In this document: positions 7,315 to 15,392 of the stretch, piece by piece
Position numbering within the stretch: position 1 is the first letter of the stretch
Layout: each line of letters opens with the position of its first letter
The notes under the pieces: generated by a model
Database searches by the model: none
Told to the model about the DNA's origin: nothing
What the model saw: the letters and a program-made list of their open reading frames with translations, nothing else
Position numbers and translations under genes: made by a program
From: Pseudarthrobacter sp. AL07
GTDB lineage: Bacteria; Actinomycetota; Actinomycetes; Actinomycetales; Micrococcaceae
Assembly (NCBI RefSeq): GCF_029960665.1
Contig: NZ_JASBRB010000007.1
Span: 62,001 to 126,000, forward strand
Direction of reading: 5' to 3'
DNA: 64,000 bases

Positions 7315-8981
7315 CCTTGATCCACCGATGTTGCTCGGGGCGCCGACGGCGGTTTAAACCGAGAATGCCCGTCTTTTCAAGGAAAATGGAGCTTGTCTAG
7401 AACCCATTGACCACCGAAAAGAGAGGCATCTCGTAAGTGCAAGTTTCGCATAAGCCGTCCGCTGTGTCAGTTTCCTTTGATGAGCCGAACCTCGTGTCGG
7501 CTGCCGGGCTGCTCCCGGTGATGACGCTGGCCCGAGACGCCGGCCTGCATGGGCTCGCCGATGAGTGGCTGTCGGTCCCGACGGACAAGGGCGCGAACGC
7601 CGGGCTGAAGGTCGCGTCCCTGGTCGCCGGGATGGTCGCCGGCGCCGATTCGATCGAGGACATGGCCTTGCTGCGCCACGGCGGGATGAAGCGGCTCTTC
7701 AGCGCCTGTTACGCGCCCTCGACGCTGGGTTCGTTCCTGCGGTCCTTCACTTTCGGGCACGTGCGGCAGCTGGACGCGGTCGCGTCCCGCTTCCTGGCCA
7801 ATCTGGGGACCCGGGCCCCGGTGCTGGGAGCACCTGCCACCAGTGACTTCGTGTTCGTGGATGTCGACGACACGATCATCGAGGTCCACGGCTATTCCAA
7901 GCAGGGCTCCGGCTACGGGTACTCCGGGGTCCGCGGCCTGAACGCGCTGCTGGCCATAGCCTCGACGAAGGACACCGCCCCGGTGATCGCCGCCCAGCGG
8001 CTGCGCAAGGGTGCGGCGAACTCGGCCCGCGGCGCCAACCGTCTGATCACCGACGCCCTGTCCACCCTCAAGCGCGTCCACGTCGGCGGGCGGGTGCTCT
8101 GCCGTTTCGATTCGGCCTTCTACGGCCATGCCGCGGTTTCCGCGGCCCTGGCCGGCGGGGCGGAGGTCTCGGTGACCGCGCGCATGGACCCGGCCGTCAA
8201 ACGCGCCATCGCCGGGATCCCGGACACTGCGTGGGAAACGATCGAATACACCGACGCGGTCTTCGACGAGGCCGCCAGCACCTGGGTCTCGAAGGCCGAG
8301 GTCGCCGAGACCGTGTTCACCGCGTTCTCCTCCCGTAAAAAGGCCGAGCAGATCACCGGTCGGATGGTCGTGCGCCGCATCCCGGAACTGAACCCGAAAA
8401 CCGCCGACGGGCAGGAAACCCTGTTCGACACGCACCGGCACCACGCGTTCTTCACCACCGTGGACGCCGAAGTTCTGGACACCGTCGCGGCCGACAAAAC
8501 CCACCGGAAACACGCCATTATCGAACAGGTCAACGCCGACCTTAAGGACAGCTCCCTGGCGCACCTGCCTTCAGGTGTTTTCGCGGCGAACTCAGCCTGG
8601 CTCGTCGCCGCGGTCATGGCCTACAACCTCACCCGCGCCGCCGGGATCCTCGCGGCCGGGCCCTTCGGCAAGGCCCGCACCGGAACGATCCGCCGCAAAC
8701 TCATCCACGTCCCGGCCAGGATCGCCACCAGCGCCCGACGGATCCGTCTTCACCTGCCCGAAGCCTGGCCCTGGAAAACACCATGGCAGGCCTTGTCCGA
8801 CCACCTCTACCCGCCGCCGCGACCTGCCTGACCCCCGTCAACCCAGCCGCACGGCGCGACCAGAACAACCAGTGGAACACTCAAGGGGCAGCGAGGCCCG
8901 GCACCCCAGCACGCCCTTCGCCCGCACAACGAGCCGAAACCGAATTCAGCTCATCCGCCCAGGCGGATCGGTGGATCAAGG
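7315..8981. mobile_element. Complete IS1380-family insertion sequence
   Basis: A 1667-bp element bounded by perfect 15-bp inverted repeats CCTTGATCCACCGAT (7315-7329 and, inverted, 8967-8981) and flanked by 5-bp direct repeats CTAAG (7310-7314 and 8982-8986). Length, one transposase gene and terminal CC fit IS1380. All parts are intact, suggesting a recent insertion that is possibly still mobile. Confidence 0.93.
7437..8831 (+). CDS. IS1380-family transposase
   Basis: DDE-type transposase of 464 residues that moves the surrounding element. The VFVDVDDTIIEVHGYSKQGS motif near residue 140, the GRVLCRFDSAFYG motif, and a late ADKTHRKHAIIEQVNADLK block (catalytic Glu region) are typical of IS1380. 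The GTG at 7437 is the only plausible start; the preceding bases give only a weak ribosome site, within GAGAGGCATCTC, which could pair with itself. The gene appears complete. Confidence 0.93.
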   Translation: MQVSHKPSAVSVSFDEPNLVSAAGLLPVMTLARDAGLHGLADEWLSVPTDKGANAGLKVASLVAGMVAGADSIEDMALLRHGGMKRLFSACYAPSTLGSFLRSFTFGHVRQLDAVASRFLANLGTRAPVLGAPATSDFVFVDVDDTIIEVHGYSKQGSGYGYSGVRGLNALLAIASTKDTAPVIAAQRLRKGAANSARGANRLITDALSTLKRVHVGGRVLCRFDSAFYGHAAVSAALAGGAEVSVTARMDPAVKRAIAGIPDTAWETIEYTDAVFDEAASTWVSKAEVAETVFTAFSSRKKAEQITGRMVVRRIPELNPKTADGQETLFDTHRHHAFFTTVDAEVLDTVAADKTHRKHAIIEQVNADLKDSSLAHLPSGVFAANSAWLVAAVMAYNLTRAAGILAAGPFGKARTGTIRRKLIHVPARIATSARRIRLHLPEAWPWKTPWQALSDHLYPPPRPA

Positions 8982-8986
8982 CTAAG
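8982..8986. repeat. Right target-site duplication CTAAG
   Basis: Direct copy of 7310-7314 immediately after the right inverted repeat of the IS element. Confidence 0.85.
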
Positions 8987-9117
8987 CCGGGAGCCCGAAC
9001 AGCCTCCTGAAGCCGTTGCCCGACCCTCCGGGGAAGATTTCGGGGGACCGCAATAATAAAGCGAAAGTAGTTATTCGAGGTGGTAGCGGACGCCGGTATT
9101 GGCACGTAAGCTAGTTG

Positions 9118-9209
9118 AAGCAGAGGGGTCTGGCCGCAGCGGCTGGTGCCTCTGCCCAAATGCTGCTCCGGAGTGCGTATCCCCCAATAACGCACTCCGG
9201 AGCTTTTTT
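9118..9209 (+). ncRNA. Candidate small RNA with strong terminator
   Basis: Downstream of the IS element no protein can be read until csoR. This stretch forms a GCAGAGG...CCTCTGC stem-loop (about 9120-9155) and then a rho-independent terminator, with a possible -10 TAAGCT at 9107-9112 in front. The arrangement suggests a roughly 92-base transcript, but promoter evidence is weak and no RNA family is recognised; it is not a clear 6C RNA because the loops lack the C6 runs. Confidence 0.35.
9165..9209 (+). terminator. Rho-independent terminator
   Basis: Perfect 14-bp stem GCTCCGGAGTGCGT / ACGCACTCCGGAGC with an 11-base C-rich loop, followed by TTTTTT. It shields the copper operon from upstream transcription. 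Confidence 0.9.
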
Positions 9210-9265
9210 GTGCCCTCACACGGCCACGGAGACCCCGCACTCGTGTCGCACGCCTCCGACGCTGA

Positions 9266-9280
9266 TACCCCCAGGGGGTA
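9266..9280. promoter_or_regulatory. CsoR-type operator 1
   Basis: Perfect 15-bp palindrome TACCCCCAGGGGGTA, the G/C-tract form bound by CsoR repressors. It sits just upstream of the -35 of the csoR promoter. Confidence 0.85.
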
Positions 9281-9281
9281 C

Positions 9282-9308
9282 TTGCAATATACCCCCACCG
9301 GGTATAAG
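9282..9308 (+). promoter_or_regulatory. csoR promoter (probably leaderless)
   Basis: TTGCAA (9282-9287) and TATAAG (9303-9308) form a sigma-70-like promoter with a short 15-base spacer. Transcription would begin about 6-9 bases later, at or within 3 bases of the csoR ATG at 9317, and no ribosome site is present, so the message is probably leaderless. Operator 2 fills the spacer. Confidence 0.65.
9290..9304. promoter_or_regulatory. CsoR-type operator 2
   Basis: Imperfect palindrome TACCCCCACCGGGTA, 24 bp centre to centre from operator 1, lying between -35 and -10 so that bound repressor would block RNA polymerase. Confidence 0.8.
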
Positions 9309-9316
9309 TTGGCACT

Positions 9317-9664
9317 ATGGAACCTTCGCAGGAAACCTTGAGCCCACCTTCCGGCACTGACCCGACGCCTCCGCATGGTTACACCGCGAACAAAGACGCC
9401 TACCTTCGCCGGCTCAAGCGGATCGAGGGCCAGATCCGCGGCATCGCCCGGATGGTGGATGAGGACAAGTACTGCATCGACATCCTGACCCAGGTCGCCG
9501 CGGTCACCAAGGCCCTGCACGCCGTGAGCCTTGGACTCGTGGAAGAGCACATCGGCCACTGCGTGGTGGGCGCCGCCGGGGAACCCGATCCTGCCCTTCG
9601 CGCTGAAGCCATCGACATCAAAGTCAAGGAGGCTGCAGAGGCTATCGGCCGCCTTCTCCGCTGA
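9317..9664 (+). CDS. csoR: Copper-sensing repressor CsoR
   Basis: All-helical CsoR/RcnR-family repressor of 115 residues that leaves DNA when Cu(I) binds. The copper ligands are visible as Cys53, His78 and Cys82 (DKYCIDIL ... EEHIGHC), with the same 25- and 4-residue spacing as M. tuberculosis CsoR. The DNA-binding first helix reads YLRRLKRIEGQIRGIARM. It heads the csoR-copZ-copA operon and presumably controls it through the two operators at its own promoter. The first 20 residues are a proline-rich extension. Confidence 0.96.
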   Translation: MEPSQETLSPPSGTDPTPPHGYTANKDAYLRRLKRIEGQIRGIARMVDEDKYCIDILTQVAAVTKALHAVSLGLVEEHIGHCVVGAAGEPDPALRAEAIDIKVKEAAEAIGRLLR

Positions 9665-9687
9665 GCACCGCCACTGACCACCCACTC

Positions 9688-9709
9688 AGGGCCGGCCACC
9701 GCCGGCCCT
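9688..9709 (+). terminator. Intercistronic hairpin csoR-copZ
   Basis: Perfect 9-bp stem AGGGCCGGC / GCCGGCCCT with a CACC loop and a CTTTC tail, ending six bases before the copZ ribosome site. It may attenuate transcription or set csoR:copZ message ratios. Confidence 0.5.
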
Positions 9710-9726
9710 CTTTCAAGGAGCCAGCC

Positions 9727-9960
9727 ATGAGCACCACCTCCACCACCACCGTCAACGTGTCCGGAATGACCTGCGGCCATTGCGTTTCGTCCGTCAGCGA
9801 GGAGCTTGAATCGCTCGCCGGGGTTGAAACGGTCGACGTCGAACTCAACGCCGGCGGCATTTCCACCGTCACTATCACCTCAAGCCAGCAGCTGTCGCCG
9901 TCCGAGATCGGCGAAGCGGTTGCCGAAGCCGGCTACCTGGTTGTAGCCAACAACGCGTAA
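9727..9960 (+). CDS. copZ: Copper chaperone CopZ
   Basis: A 77-residue HMA-domain protein that carries Cu(I) in the cytoplasm to CopA. The metal site is GMTCGHC at residues 13-19. AAGGAG lies 6 bases before the ATG. It is the second gene of the copper operon, 24 bases before copA. Confidence 0.95.
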   Translation: MSTTSTTTVNVSGMTCGHCVSSVSEELESLAGVETVDVELNAGGISTVTITSSQQLSPSEIGEAVAEAGYLVVANNA

Positions 9961-9984
9961 CGCTGACCGATCGGGGGATCCATC

Positions 9985-12396
9985 ATGAGTACAGACCATC
10001 TCCATCACCACCCACAAAGCCGGGTGGTTGAACTGGACATTGAGGGCATGACCTGCGCCTCCTGCGTGAACCGCGTGGAAAAGAAACTGGGCAAGCTCGA
10101 CGGCGTCGAAGCCTCCGTCAACCTCCCACTGGAATCCGCCCACGTCACCGTCCCGGCCGGCATCACGGACCAGCAAATAGTGGACACCGTCAACGCCACA
10201 GGCTACAAGGCCACAGTCCGCCCCCCGCGCTACCCCAGCCAAAGTGCCGGCAACGAGCACCACGATCACGAAACGGAACACGACCACAGCGGCGACACGA
10301 GAGACATGCGGCAGCGTGCGTCTAAGCGAGGCACGAGCGAGCACGCCGAGCATGTGTCTCATGGCGCCGCGTCAGGCGACCACACAGACCACATGTCCCA
10401 CGGCCCGGCCTCCTCGCAGCTACGGCCGCGCCTGATCCTCGCCGCGGTGCTCACAGTCCCCGTTCTCGCGATTTCGATGGTTCCGGCACTGCAGTTTCCC
10501 AACTGGGGCTGGGTAGCCGGGGCCCTGACGCTTCCGGTGGTCAGCTGGGCGGCCTGGCCCTTCCACCGCGCTGCGGCCATCAATGCGCGCCACCTGGCGT
10601 CCACCATGGACACGCTTGTCTCGATTGGCATCGCAGCCGCCTACCTGTTCAGCGTGTGGCAACTCGCTGTGGATCCCGCTATGACTGAACATCCAGCCAT
10701 GGCCGGAATGGAGTCCGCAGGCCTCTACTTCGAAGTGGCCGCCGTGGTCACCACCTTCCTGCTCCTTGGCAGGTTCCTCGAAGCCAACGCCAAGCAGAAG
10801 GCCGGAGACGCCCTCAAGGCGTTGCTGAACCTCGGCGCCAAGGACGCCACCATCCTTCACGAGGGCTCCGAGCATAAAGTCCCCGCCGATCAGCTCCGTG
10901 TGGGAGACGTCGTGGTGGTCCGCCCCGGCGAAAAGATCGCCACGGACGGAGAGGTGATCGACGGCATTTCAGCTGTTGACGCGTCCCTGCTAACCGGCGA
11001 ATCCGTCCCGGTGGAGGTGGAGCCAGGCAGCAAAGTCACGGGCGCCACCATCAACACTTCCGGCCGGCTGCTCGTCCGGGCCACCCGTGTGGGCTCCGAA
11101 ACCACGCTGGCACAGATGGCCCGGTTGGTCTCGCAGGCACAAACCGGCAAGGCTCCCATTGCACGCCTCGCCGACCGGATCAGCGCCGTCTTTGTCCCCA
11201 TAGTCCTTGCCCTCGCGGTGCTCACCTTTGCGCTGTGGCTCGCGTTCAACGGACCGGTGATTGAACCTGCCGAGCTCAGTGCAGCTTTTACCGCCGCAGT
11301 CACCGTGTTGGTCATCGCTTGCCCGTGCGCGCTGGGACTGGCCACTCCCGTGGGGCTGCTCACCGGAACCGGCCGGGCCGCCCAATTGGGCATCCTGATC
11401 AAAGGCCCGCAGGTCCTGGAAGACACCCGCACGGTGGACACCATCCTGCTCGACAAGACCGGCACCGTCACCACCGGAAAACTCGCCGGGGGCAATACCC
11501 TCGCCTTTGACGGCCACCAGGGCAGGGACGTGCTGCGGCTAGCCGGCGCCGTCGAAGCGGCATCCGAGCACCCGATCGCACACGCCATCGCGGCCGCGGC
11601 CCTTGAGGCGCAAACCGGGAACGACGACGGCGGGCGGCTCCCCGCCGTCGAACACTTCCGTTCTGCACCCGGCGGCGGAGTGGTGGGAACCGTGGATGGG
11701 CGCGTGATTCTGGCGGGCCGCACCGGCTGGCTTACCGAGAACGGCGTCCGCCCTTCCGGCGCGCAGCTGGACGCGCTGGCCGCAGCGGAAGCCACCGGGG
11801 CCACGGCCATCTGGGTAACGGTGGACGGTAGCCCTGCCGGCATCATCAGCCTCCGTGACACCGTGAAGCCGGGATCTGCGGAGGCTGTGGCACAGCTGAA
11901 GAGGCTCGGGCTGCGCCCCATCCTGCTGACCGGGGACAACGCCGCGGTGGCCGCGCAGGTCGCTGCCGCCGTCGGGATTTCCCCTGACGATGTTTATGCC
12001 GGCGTCCTGCCTGCCGGGAAGGTCGAGGCCGTCCGGCGGCTTCAGGCGGGCGGGGCCATCGTGGCGATGGCCGGCGACGGCGTGAATGACGCCGCCGCGC
12101 TGGCGCAGGCGGACCTGGGCATCGCCATGGGATCCGGTACCGATGTGGCCATCGAGGCGGCGGACCTCACCGTCATGGGCAATGACCTGGGACAGGTGGC
12201 ACAGGCTATCGAATTGTCCCGGCGGACGCTGGCCATCATCAAGACCAACCTGTTCTGGGCGTTCTTCTATAACGCCATCGGCATTCCTGTGGCCGCCCTG
12301 GGCCTATTGAACCCGATGCTCGCCGGTGCAGCGATGGCGGCGAGTTCCGTCCTGGTGGTGGCCAACTCGCTCCGGTTGCGCAGCTTCGGCAGGTAG
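9985..12396 (+). CDS. copA: Copper-exporting P1B-type ATPase
   Basis: An 803-residue Cu(I) efflux pump of the membrane. Order: one N-terminal HMA domain with GMTCASC (about residues 21-27), a His/Asp-rich linker (residues ~90-140, many HxxH and DH pairs), transmembrane helices, TGES actuator loop, the metal-binding CPC at 446-448 (IACPCALGLATPVG), phosphorylated Asp490 in DKTGTVTTG, the SEHPIAHAI HP motif, and the GDGVNDAAAL hinge. The linker is unusually long and histidine-rich and may bind extra metal. Last gene of the CsoR-controlled operon. Confidence 0.96.
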   Translation: MSTDHLHHHPQSRVVELDIEGMTCASCVNRVEKKLGKLDGVEASVNLPLESAHVTVPAGITDQQIVDTVNATGYKATVRPPRYPSQSAGNEHHDHETEHDHSGDTRDMRQRASKRGTSEHAEHVSHGAASGDHTDHMSHGPASSQLRPRLILAAVLTVPVLAISMVPALQFPNWGWVAGALTLPVVSWAAWPFHRAAAINARHLASTMDTLVSIGIAAAYLFSVWQLAVDPAMTEHPAMAGMESAGLYFEVAAVVTTFLLLGRFLEANAKQKAGDALKALLNLGAKDATILHEGSEHKVPADQLRVGDVVVVRPGEKIATDGEVIDGISAVDASLLTGESVPVEVEPGSKVTGATINTSGRLLVRATRVGSETTLAQMARLVSQAQTGKAPIARLADRISAVFVPIVLALAVLTFALWLAFNGPVIEPAELSAAFTAAVTVLVIACPCALGLATPVGLLTGTGRAAQLGILIKGPQVLEDTRTVDTILLDKTGTVTTGKLAGGNTLAFDGHQGRDVLRLAGAVEAASEHPIAHAIAAAALEAQTGNDDGGRLPAVEHFRSAPGGGVVGTVDGRVILAGRTGWLTENGVRPSGAQLDALAAAEATGATAIWVTVDGSPAGIISLRDTVKPGSAEAVAQLKRLGLRPILLTGDNAAVAAQVAAAVGISPDDVYAGVLPAGKVEAVRRLQAGGAIVAMAGDGVNDAAALAQADLGIAMGSGTDVAIEAADLTVMGNDLGQVAQAIELSRRTLAIIKTNLFWAFFYNAIGIPVAALGLLNPMLAGAAMAASSVLVVANSLRLRSFGR

Positions 12397-12416
12397 GTCC
12401 TCAGGATGATATGTCC

Positions 12417-12689
12417 TCAGACGGTGCCGAAACGCACGGCCGCACGGGCCCGCGCTTTGGCGGCCTCCTCGTCCCGGCGCTTGGCAGGCGCGTGGGTGAC
12501 CAGCGAATCCAGCAAGTGTTGGGTGATGTGGGCGATCTCGTGTACCGCCGCTTCGAAGGCGTCTTCGTTGGCCTTGGATGGCTTGGTGCTGCCACTGACC
12601 TTGCGCACATACTGCAGCGCGGCGGCATTCACCTCCTCAGAGGTGGCGTGCGGTTCGTAGTTGTGGAGGGTTCGTATATTCCGGCACAT
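12417..12689 (-). CDS. DUF2277 family protein
   Basis: A 90-residue protein with the family signature at its start, MCRNIRTLHNYEPHATSEEV, and the conserved AALQYVRKVSG and HLLDSL segments. Function is unknown for the family. It is convergent with copA and shares no operon with its neighbours. Confidence 0.88.
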   Translation of the reverse strand: MCRNIRTLHNYEPHATSEEVNAAALQYVRKVSGSTKPSKANEDAFEAAVHEIAHITQHLLDSLVTHAPAKRRDEEAAKARARAAVRFGTV

Positions 12690-12866
12690 ATGCCCATGCT
12701 AGGCTCTGGAACGCCTCGGATCGACCCCCAGCCCTGCATGGGCAGCGGTGCCCATCGACAGTGTTTTGGGGCCGGGATAGGTTCTAGGTAATGGATCTTC
12801 CGGATCAGCCGGAGGCCACTGGGGATGCCGATCTGGATCGGATCCAAGACAACGAGGAGAAAACTG

Positions 12867-13130
12867 ATGGCTATTTGGGGCGCAGATGTAGAACAGCTCA
12901 GGACCCTTGGCAGCAAGCTGCAGGCCGGTGCCGGCGAGATCGAGCAGCAGCGGTCCAACCTTTCCCGCGTGCTGGACAGCACCAACTGGGAAGGCCCGGA
13001 CGCCACCCACTTCCGTGGCGAATGGTCAGGCACGCACACCGCGGCGCTGAACCAGGTCATCCAGGCGCTGAAGGATGCCGGCCAGAAAGCCACCAAGAAC
13101 GCCAACGAGCAGGACCAGGCTTCACGCTAA
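12867..13130 (+). CDS. WXG100-family protein
   Basis: An 87-residue helical-hairpin protein of the ESAT-6 superfamily, whose members are exported by type VII secretion. The central turn has the W-x-G motif as WEGPD (residues ~41-45), flanked by long helices. The C-terminal Y-x-x-x-D/E export signal is not seen. GAGGAGA precedes the ATG at 12867. No EccC, EccD or partner WXG gene lies in the window, so it is an orphan. Confidence 0.87.
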   Translation: MAIWGADVEQLRTLGSKLQAGAGEIEQQRSNLSRVLDSTNWEGPDATHFRGEWSGTHTAALNQVIQALKDAGQKATKNANEQDQASR

Positions 13131-13149
13131 CCACAGAAGCTCTGACGAG

Positions 13150-13181
13150 GGGGCCCGGACACAACACAGTGTCCGGGCCCC
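13150..13181. terminator. Hairpin after WXG100 gene
   Basis: Perfect 13-bp stem GGGGCCCGGACAC / GTGTCCGGGCCCC with a 6-base loop and no T run, between the convergent WXG100 and EamA genes; likely a bidirectional transcription stop. Confidence 0.7.
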
Positions 13182-13209
13182 ACGGCATTTAACACCGGGG
13201 CACCAGCAC

Positions 13210-14214
13210 TCAGGGCACAGGTTCGACGTCGTTCGCGTGGTCCAGCGGGGCGGGCGCCCCGGCGACAGCTGCCGCCGTTCCGGAGCGCAGCTCGTCCAGC
13301 CGGACCAGCACCACCCCGCCCACGATGAGGGCGCCCCCCAGGAGTTGGATGGCACCGGGAAGCTCGCCCAGGAGCAGCCAGGCCCAGACCACCGCGAACA
13401 GCACCTCCGTCAGCGAAACGAAGGACGCTACCTTGGAGCCAAGCGCGCGGGCAGCGACAATGCCGGACACGTACGCCAGGACTGTTGCCATGATGATCAG
13501 GCCGCCCAGGGAGACCCACCAGGGCGTGATCCAGGGGCCCAGCCTGGTATCGGCGGTGCTGAATGTCATGGGAAGCAGTCCCGTGGCGGCCGCCAGCCAC
13601 ATAACGGCCGCCCCCACCAGCAGCCCTGCGGACGCCAGAACGATGGGCGGCAGGGAATCATTTTCCTTGGCCGTGATGAAGAAGTAGATGGCAAGGCACA
13701 CGGCAGCGGCCATCCCCCACAGGACTCCGACGATGTCGATCTTGACCGTTCCGGTGAAGTCCAGCACCAGGATCAGGCCGCCGAGCGAGAGCACTGTTCC
13801 GCCGAAGGTCAACGCCCGTGGACGCTTCTTGCTCGCTCCCCACAGCCAAAGCACGATGAGGACGGGAGCCAGGTATTCAAGCAACAGCGCTACGCCCACG
13901 GAGAGGCGGGCGACGGCATTGAAGTAAAACAGCTGGCACGCGGCCACACCTATCAGGCCGAAAAGACCGATGGTGACCCAGTTGTCACGCAGCTGGTACC
14001 ACCGGCCACGCAAGGCCAGAATCGCAGGAATTGCGAGAATCAGCGCAGCACCGGTCAGGCGGGCTGCCACGGCAGCGCCCGGGGACCATCCGGTTTCCAG
14101 GAGCGCTTTGGCGAAGGAGCCAGAGAGCCCGAAGACGGCAGAAGAGAACAACGCGATTCCAAGACCGGAGCCAAGGAATCCGCCCGCGGGTGCGGGGTTA
14201 GGGGCGGCAGTCAC
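13210..14214 (-). CDS. EamA/DMT-family transporter
   Basis: A 334-residue inner-membrane protein with about ten hydrophobic helices in two EamA repeats (first beginning SGLGIALFSSAVFGLSGSF, second near KIDIVGVLWGMAAAV), as in drug/metabolite exporters. The substrate cannot be predicted. It is divergent from a CGNR zinc-finger regulator gene, with palindromes in the 71-base spacer, so that regulator is the likely controller. Confidence 0.9.
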   Translation of the reverse strand: MTAAPNPAPAGGFLGSGLGIALFSSAVFGLSGSFAKALLETGWSPGAAVAARLTGAALILAIPAILALRGRWYQLRDNWVTIGLFGLIGVAACQLFYFNAVARLSVGVALLLEYLAPVLIVLWLWGASKKRPRALTFGGTVLSLGGLILVLDFTGTVKIDIVGVLWGMAAAVCLAIYFFITAKENDSLPPIVLASAGLLVGAAVMWLAAATGLLPMTFSTADTRLGPWITPWWVSLGGLIIMATVLAYVSGIVAARALGSKVASFVSLTEVLFAVVWAWLLLGELPGAIQLLGGALIVGGVVLVRLDELRSGTAAAVAGAPAPLDHANDVEPVP

Positions 14215-14220
14215 CGACGC

Positions 14221-14256
14221 CTCCTGTCAGGAGTAAAGTGGGGTAATGGTCCTGAC
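14221..14256. promoter_or_regulatory. Divergent operator region EamA/CGNR
   Basis: A perfect 13-bp palindrome CTCCTGTCAGGAG (14221-14233), and GTCAGGA (14226-14232) repeated in inverted form as TCCTGAC at 14250-14256. The sites lie between divergent starts at 14214 and 14286 and suit a dimeric regulator, plausibly the CGNR protein. Confidence 0.55.
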
Positions 14257-14285
14257 ATTACGCCCGCTCCCAGTAAGGAGTCAAG

Positions 14286-14831
14286 ATGGTCTTTGCCCCT
14301 GACACCGAGCTAGCCCTGCGCACCGTGGTCAACCTGATCAACACGGCCGCCAACGGACGCGAATTACTCGACACGGGAGCGGAGCTGGATGGCTTCCTAC
14401 GCTCCGAAGGGTTTAGCGGATCCCGCGCCGGCGATGCGGCGGAGCTGTCGAGTGTCCACGAACTGCGCGGGCAGCTAGCCGCGCTCTGGACTGCAGACGA
14501 AGACTCGGCGGTGGCGGGCGTCAACCGCCTTCTCCGCGAGGCCAACGCACTCCCCCAGCTGATGAAGCACGATGAGTGGGACTGGCATCTGCACGCCACC
14601 GCCAGGGATGCACCGCTGGCAGAGCGAATGGGCACCGAAGCCGCCATGGCCCTGGCGGACGTCATCCGGAGCAAGGAAATGGACCGCATGCTGGTGTGCG
14701 AGGCCGAGGACTGCGATGCCGTGGTCCTGGACCTGAGCCGCAACCGGTCAAAACGGTATTGCGACACCGGGAACTGTGCCAACCGAGCGCACGTGGCAGC
14801 GTACCGGGCGCGGCAGGCGACGGTTCACTGA
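14286..14831 (+). CDS. CGNR zinc-finger transcriptional regulator
   Basis: A 181-residue protein with an N-terminal ABATE stress-sensing domain and a C-terminal CGNR zinc finger: CEAEDCDAVVLDLSRNRSKRYC followed by CANRAHVAAYRAR. The four cysteines are all present; the eponymous CGNR reads CANR here. It probably binds DNA and regulates the divergent EamA transporter. TAAGGAG ribosome site 5 bases before the ATG. Confidence 0.9.
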   Translation: MVFAPDTELALRTVVNLINTAANGRELLDTGAELDGFLRSEGFSGSRAGDAAELSSVHELRGQLAALWTADEDSAVAGVNRLLREANALPQLMKHDEWDWHLHATARDAPLAERMGTEAAMALADVIRSKEMDRMLVCEAEDCDAVVLDLSRNRSKRYCDTGNCANRAHVAAYRARQATVH

Positions 14832-14915
14832 GCCAGCGGCGGGACCGGGACCTGGGGCAGGACTGGCGCGCGAGGAGCCCGTGCGCGGACAGCCAGCCTA
14901 CGAGCGGACGGTGCG

Positions 14916-15287
14916 CTAGGAGTGGCTGGAGCCGGGGCTCTCGGCGTCCGGAGCCTCAGAGGCTCCGCCGGCCTGGCTTGAGTCGTGTCCCCCGAATCCA
15001 TGCAACGGTTTCCGCGCTGAACTCAGGTTGATGCCCGATCCCTTGCCCAGGTGTTCGGAGTTCTCTTTGTGGCTCATGGCCAGCATGGCCGCGACCACCA
15101 GCGTGACGATGAACGCAATGCCGGCGCCGGTGAAGGCGAGGTCGAACCGCGGGGTCTTCGAGCTGCCGCCGGAGGCGAAGATCAGCACCGTAACGAAGGC
15201 GAGGACGGCCCAGAACGCAGAGAACATCAGCGGCCCCTTCACCGAGGTCCGCAGATTGCGCGGTTTTCCTGGTTTCTGGTCTGCCAA
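14916..15287 (-). CDS. Two-helix hypothetical membrane protein
   Basis: A 123-residue protein with two transmembrane helices (FSAFWAVLAFVTVLIFASGG and FTGAGIAFIVTLVVAAMLAM), then a polar Gly/Ser-rich cytoplasmic tail. No family recognised. The basic N-terminus (MADQKPGKPRNLRTS) suggests an inside start. It stands between other membrane protein genes on the same strand, but gaps of about 100 bases make an operon uncertain. Confidence 0.75.
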   Translation of the reverse strand: MADQKPGKPRNLRTSVKGPLMFSAFWAVLAFVTVLIFASGGSSKTPRFDLAFTGAGIAFIVTLVVAAMLAMSHKENSEHLGKGSGINLSSARKPLHGFGGHDSSQAGGASEAPDAESPGSSHS

Positions 15288-15392
15288 GGTAGTTCCTCTC
15301 CTACAGCCATGCCGAAGGGCTTGCTGGTTCGAATGTCTGCGGGGTTGTTCCGGGCGCGTTTTCTACGCCGGGTAGAACCTTTCACTTCTAGT

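Noticed and set aside
7467-8564. Long open frame on the minus strand inside the IS element
   Set aside because: It is the mirror of the transposase; composition and family motifs support the plus strand.
9118-9209. Actinobacterial 6C small RNA
   Set aside because: The loops do not carry the defining runs of six or more cytosines.
13075-14313. Long plus-strand open frame over the EamA gene
   Set aside because: Reads as polar, low-complexity shadow of the transporter on the opposite strand; no motif or ribosome site.
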